A stretch of 64,000 nucleotides of DNA, taken from assembly GCA_013398615.1 (NCBI GenBank), contig VZSR01001685.1, forward strand, positions 2,224,554 through 2,288,553, read 5' to 3'. This document shows, in pieces, positions 61,623 through 64,000 of this stretch. The DNA is from Brachypodius melanocephalos. Lineage: Eukaryota > Chordata > Aves > Passeriformes > Pycnonotidae. Every line of letters begins with the position of its first letter. Position 1 is the first letter of the stretch. Below the pieces are notes generated by a model that saw only the letters and a program-made list of their open reading frames with translations, ran no database searches and had not been told where the DNA came from. Both the position numbers and the translations under genes were made by a program.

Positions 61623-62282
61623 ATGTTACAGCTGGAGTTTCATGATCATTTACTTGACGAAAAAGGAATTCAGTTTGTTTTTCAGTGGGCAAAAAAGTCT
61701 TTACAGCGAAAAATTCTTTGGTTTCATGAAAGTATTCATCTCATGCTACACTTTGTTCTGTTTTGTTTCCATTTGACTAATTAAGATAATGAAAGAGTCA
61801 AGAAATAGAATTTGTAGGATAAAAATGATTAAGTAACACATTGGTAAAATTCTTTGGTGTTATATCCAAACCCAGATTTTCTCAGTGTATTCTTGTTTGT
61901 CTAAAGGAAATGAAGCCTTAGAGAGATAAGTTTTTTTCAATACTCTTCAGTGAATCATTTAATTTTATCAGGCTTTCATATTGCCACTCATAACATCACC
62001 TAAAAATGCCTTTTCCTTTCAAAAAGCTTGGAAAGACTTAGGTGGGTGGTGGCTTCAATGCAATCTGCCTAAGTTAACAAAAACAAAGGAAGAAAAGGAG
62101 GTGGTATCTGCTTTAGCTAGTGAAAAGCCAACATATTGTGCTAATATTTTAGAAATAATATTCTGCTGAAAGAGCTTTCTCCATTGTTTTCTGTCTGTGT
62201 ACAACAACAGCTAATAATTCTTATGTTTCATTGCTCTGATGTGAGATAAGAGGAAAAAACCTACATGTAATAATTAGATCTT

Positions 62283-62691
62283 AAAAGTTGTTTACTTTGA
62301 CTTTAAAAAGCCTTTGGACATGGTGTCCCGTGGTAGTCTGTGTTGGAAAGTAACAGTCTGGGGTGGAGTAAAACAGAATAAATGAAAAAGTGGTTGGACA
62401 GTTGGGTTAGTGGACTGAAATCAGTGGCTGGTGCTTTGCCTGGAGATCAGTAAAAATCAGAGAACCTCTGGAGTGTCTCCTTGGAGTTGGCCTGTTTCTT
62501 TTCTCTATCAGTGACCTGTAGGAGGAAGCAGAAGGCAGCCTGGTACATTTTCCAAGTCTAAGGGTGACAACGAACGAGTGGCAGCAGTTGACAAGCCTGG
62601 AGGCTGCTGTACAGAGTATCCTGAGCAGGCTGGAGAAGTGAGACAACAGAGACATTATAAAGTTGAGCAAGAACAACACAGGGCTTCACGC
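62283..62691 (+). mobile_element. CR1 LINE ORF2 fragment
   Basis: In one frame the start reads Y-F-D-F-K-K-P-L-D-M-V-S, matching the (F/L)DFSKAFDTVSH block at the first catalytic aspartate region of CR1 reverse transcriptase. Further CR1-like blocks follow: ctatcagtgacctgtaggag, ctgagcaggctggagaagtg and cattataaagttgagcaaga. The catalytic-box region itself is heavily altered and the frame is broken many times. Confidence 0.8.
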
Positions 62692-62768
62692 TCATGTTTT
62701 TGTATGTATATATAGACAAGAAAAGGTGATCACAAGTACAGACCCAGACTTTTACTTGTGGGCAGGAT

Positions 62769-62835
62769 GTTAAAGCTGGAGAGACCTCCCAAAGTTTACC
62801 TGATCAGCCTAGATCATCTTATGATTTTATGAGCT
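62769..62835 (+). mobile_element. probable 3' terminus of the same CR1
   Basis: A short stretch with ggagagacctcccaaag and ending tagatcatcttatgatttta resembles the CR1 3' UTR and its ATTCTATGAT-type tail. It is in the right order and orientation about 80 nt after the ORF2 fragment, with the intervening C-terminal region deleted. Confidence 0.45.
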
Positions 62836-64000
62836 GCATAAATACCTAGTGACACTAGGTATTTGGATTCTAGAAAATCAGTATTTTTAGGCAAATTTGT
62901 GTGCATGACCTCTTGAGCTTAATACATGAATTATAGGACAACCATTGTCAACAATAGTTTAGAAGATTATTTCCAAGGGTTTTTTTATATAGTGATAAAT
63001 TTCACCTATATTATCACCTTCCCTCCTCTGTCATGTATATCACAACCAATCTTGATATGAGGGGAATTTATATCTGTATTTTTCCACTGTTAAATTTTCT
63101 TTATTCATCTTATTTTTCCCCTTGCCCATTGACATAAATCAAAGTATGAGGAAGATTTTTTTATTATTATTTTAAATAGGCGCCTGCTAATAGGGGTATT
63201 TTAATTAGGTAGGGGTATTTAATGACCAGGTAGTTTTGTCCTTTATCTTAAGAAAGGCTAACTCTTCTCCTTAATGATGACAAAACCATGATTGATTTCT
63301 GGCAGGAGAAACAAAAAATTATGCATGACTTTCACTGCAAAGAGTTTTCCTTTGAACTAGAAACTTCCTTAATATAGATGAGAGCTGTTCTACTGAAGCT
63401 TTAAGATAATAACTTTAATTAGGGCTCATTTGAATTTTTAGTGCAGTTTGAATAAGAATGTAAATGAAAGGAATATTTTTCATATTTTTAAGGGTACAAG
63501 TATGTGTGTGGCAAAAAAATAATTTCTTTATTTAAGGACAATTTTTCTTTCTCTTTTTTTAAAGTGATTTAGATTAGTTTGAAAGCATTTAAATGTGTTG
63601 TTTTAAGATTTTCAAAGGTATATTTGTCATACTAGCCCTATAAAGCAACACAACTTCAAAAATTTAAACAAGAAAAAGAGTTATGCGATACTCAATATTG
63701 GTGATGTGACCCTTAAAACTGATCATAGAACTAGAATAGAAAATGTGAAGTTCTGTTTGAGTTTCAAGTAAGTGGGTGCTTCCGTTCACTGTAAAAGAAT
63801 TCGGTAAGCCTCTGGGCATCTTGTCTGTAATCTTTCCTTGAAAAACCTAATGATGGTGATTAATGGTGTGCAACAGCTTGTCTTTGGTGGGAAAAAAAAT
63901 CAAGTAATTTAAAATTAAATTTATTAAGTTTATCAGGTAGTGAGTTCATCATCACACAGAGATAACCCAATACTGTTTTCAGAGTGTAGTATCGGAAGAT
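62836..64000. other. AT-rich DNA, nothing recognised
   Basis: Contains T-rich runs and no identifiable gene or repeat up to the window edge. Confidence 0.5.

Larger units (their letters stand above)
56187..62282. other. AT-rich DNA with small repeats, no gene established
   Basis: Contains a TTCTA/TTTAA run at 57551-57590, an inverted repeat at 58456-58480, a 16-bp duplication near 59.6 kb, the A/C-rich tract at 60828-60975 and one long minus-strand open frame at 61116-61622. Around 59740-59960 the composition and TAAT/ATTAG cores resemble a conserved noncoding element, which remains unproven. Confidence 0.45.

Noticed and set aside
62407..62679. 90-residue minus-strand frame
   Set aside because: Antisense shadow of a CR1 ORF2 fragment.
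1..64000. CRISPR array, operon, plasmid or phage module
   Set aside because: No regularly spaced direct repeats, no clustered long ORFs and no ribosome binding sites. The repeats are those of a bird nuclear genome.

Overview
The window looks like an AT-rich, gene-poor stretch of a bird nuclear genome, most likely a passerine (songbird). The evidence is the repeat set: several CR1 LINE fragments, several solo or broken avian ERVL-type LTRs, other LTRs of retroviral layout, and one 137-bp element joining a degenerate tRNA-Ile-like head to a CR1 3' tail. That last architecture is, as I recall it, the one described for the songbird SINE TguSINE1. There are no operons, ribosome binding sites or dense ORFs, so this is not bacterial or phage DNA. 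Repeat names come from memory of consensus sequences, not from a search.

Layout. 1-4.3 kb: AT-rich DNA with a CR1 tail (minus) and an LTR-like block. 4.3-4.8 kb: ERVL LTR (minus) carrying an A-rich low-complexity tract. 7.6-9.05 kb: the best CR1 copy (minus), about 1.45 kb, with a broken reverse-transcriptase reading frame. 10.3-11.5 kb: two LTRs of different families in opposite orientation, about 110 bp apart. 11.5-21.8 kb: AT-rich, mostly repeat-free DNA with a paired homeodomain-type motif near 15.05 kb, a TAG microsatellite, AT palindromes and a possible short spliced transcript on the minus strand at 18.44-18.79 kb. 21.8 kb: CR1 tail (plus). 23.66-24.23 kb: full-length ERVL LTR (minus). 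27.65 kb: 3' end of a second ERVL-type LTR family. 28.45 kb: LTR-like block. 28.8-44.9 kb: long AT-rich tract with a protein-like open frame at 42.0-42.2 kb (minus). 44.87-45.45 kb: CR1 (plus). 48.28-48.69 kb: LTR with TATA box and poly(A) signal (plus). 50.15-50.29 kb: the tRNA/CR1 SINE (minus). 54.0-56.2 kb: a cluster of three LTR fragments. 60.8-61.0 kb: strand-asymmetric A/C tract. 62.28-62.84 kb: CR1 reverse-transcriptase fragment (plus). The rest is AT-rich DNA without a recognised feature.

I could not establish any host protein-coding gene. The window is best read as intergenic DNA or the inside of a large intron. The longest open frames fall in LTRs or low-complexity sequence, or resemble nothing I recognise. 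I did not find an undescribed multi-gene system. The items most worth checking are the minus-strand exon-like pair at 18.4-18.8 kb, the open frame at 42.0-42.2 kb, the SINE, and the two head-to-head LTRs.
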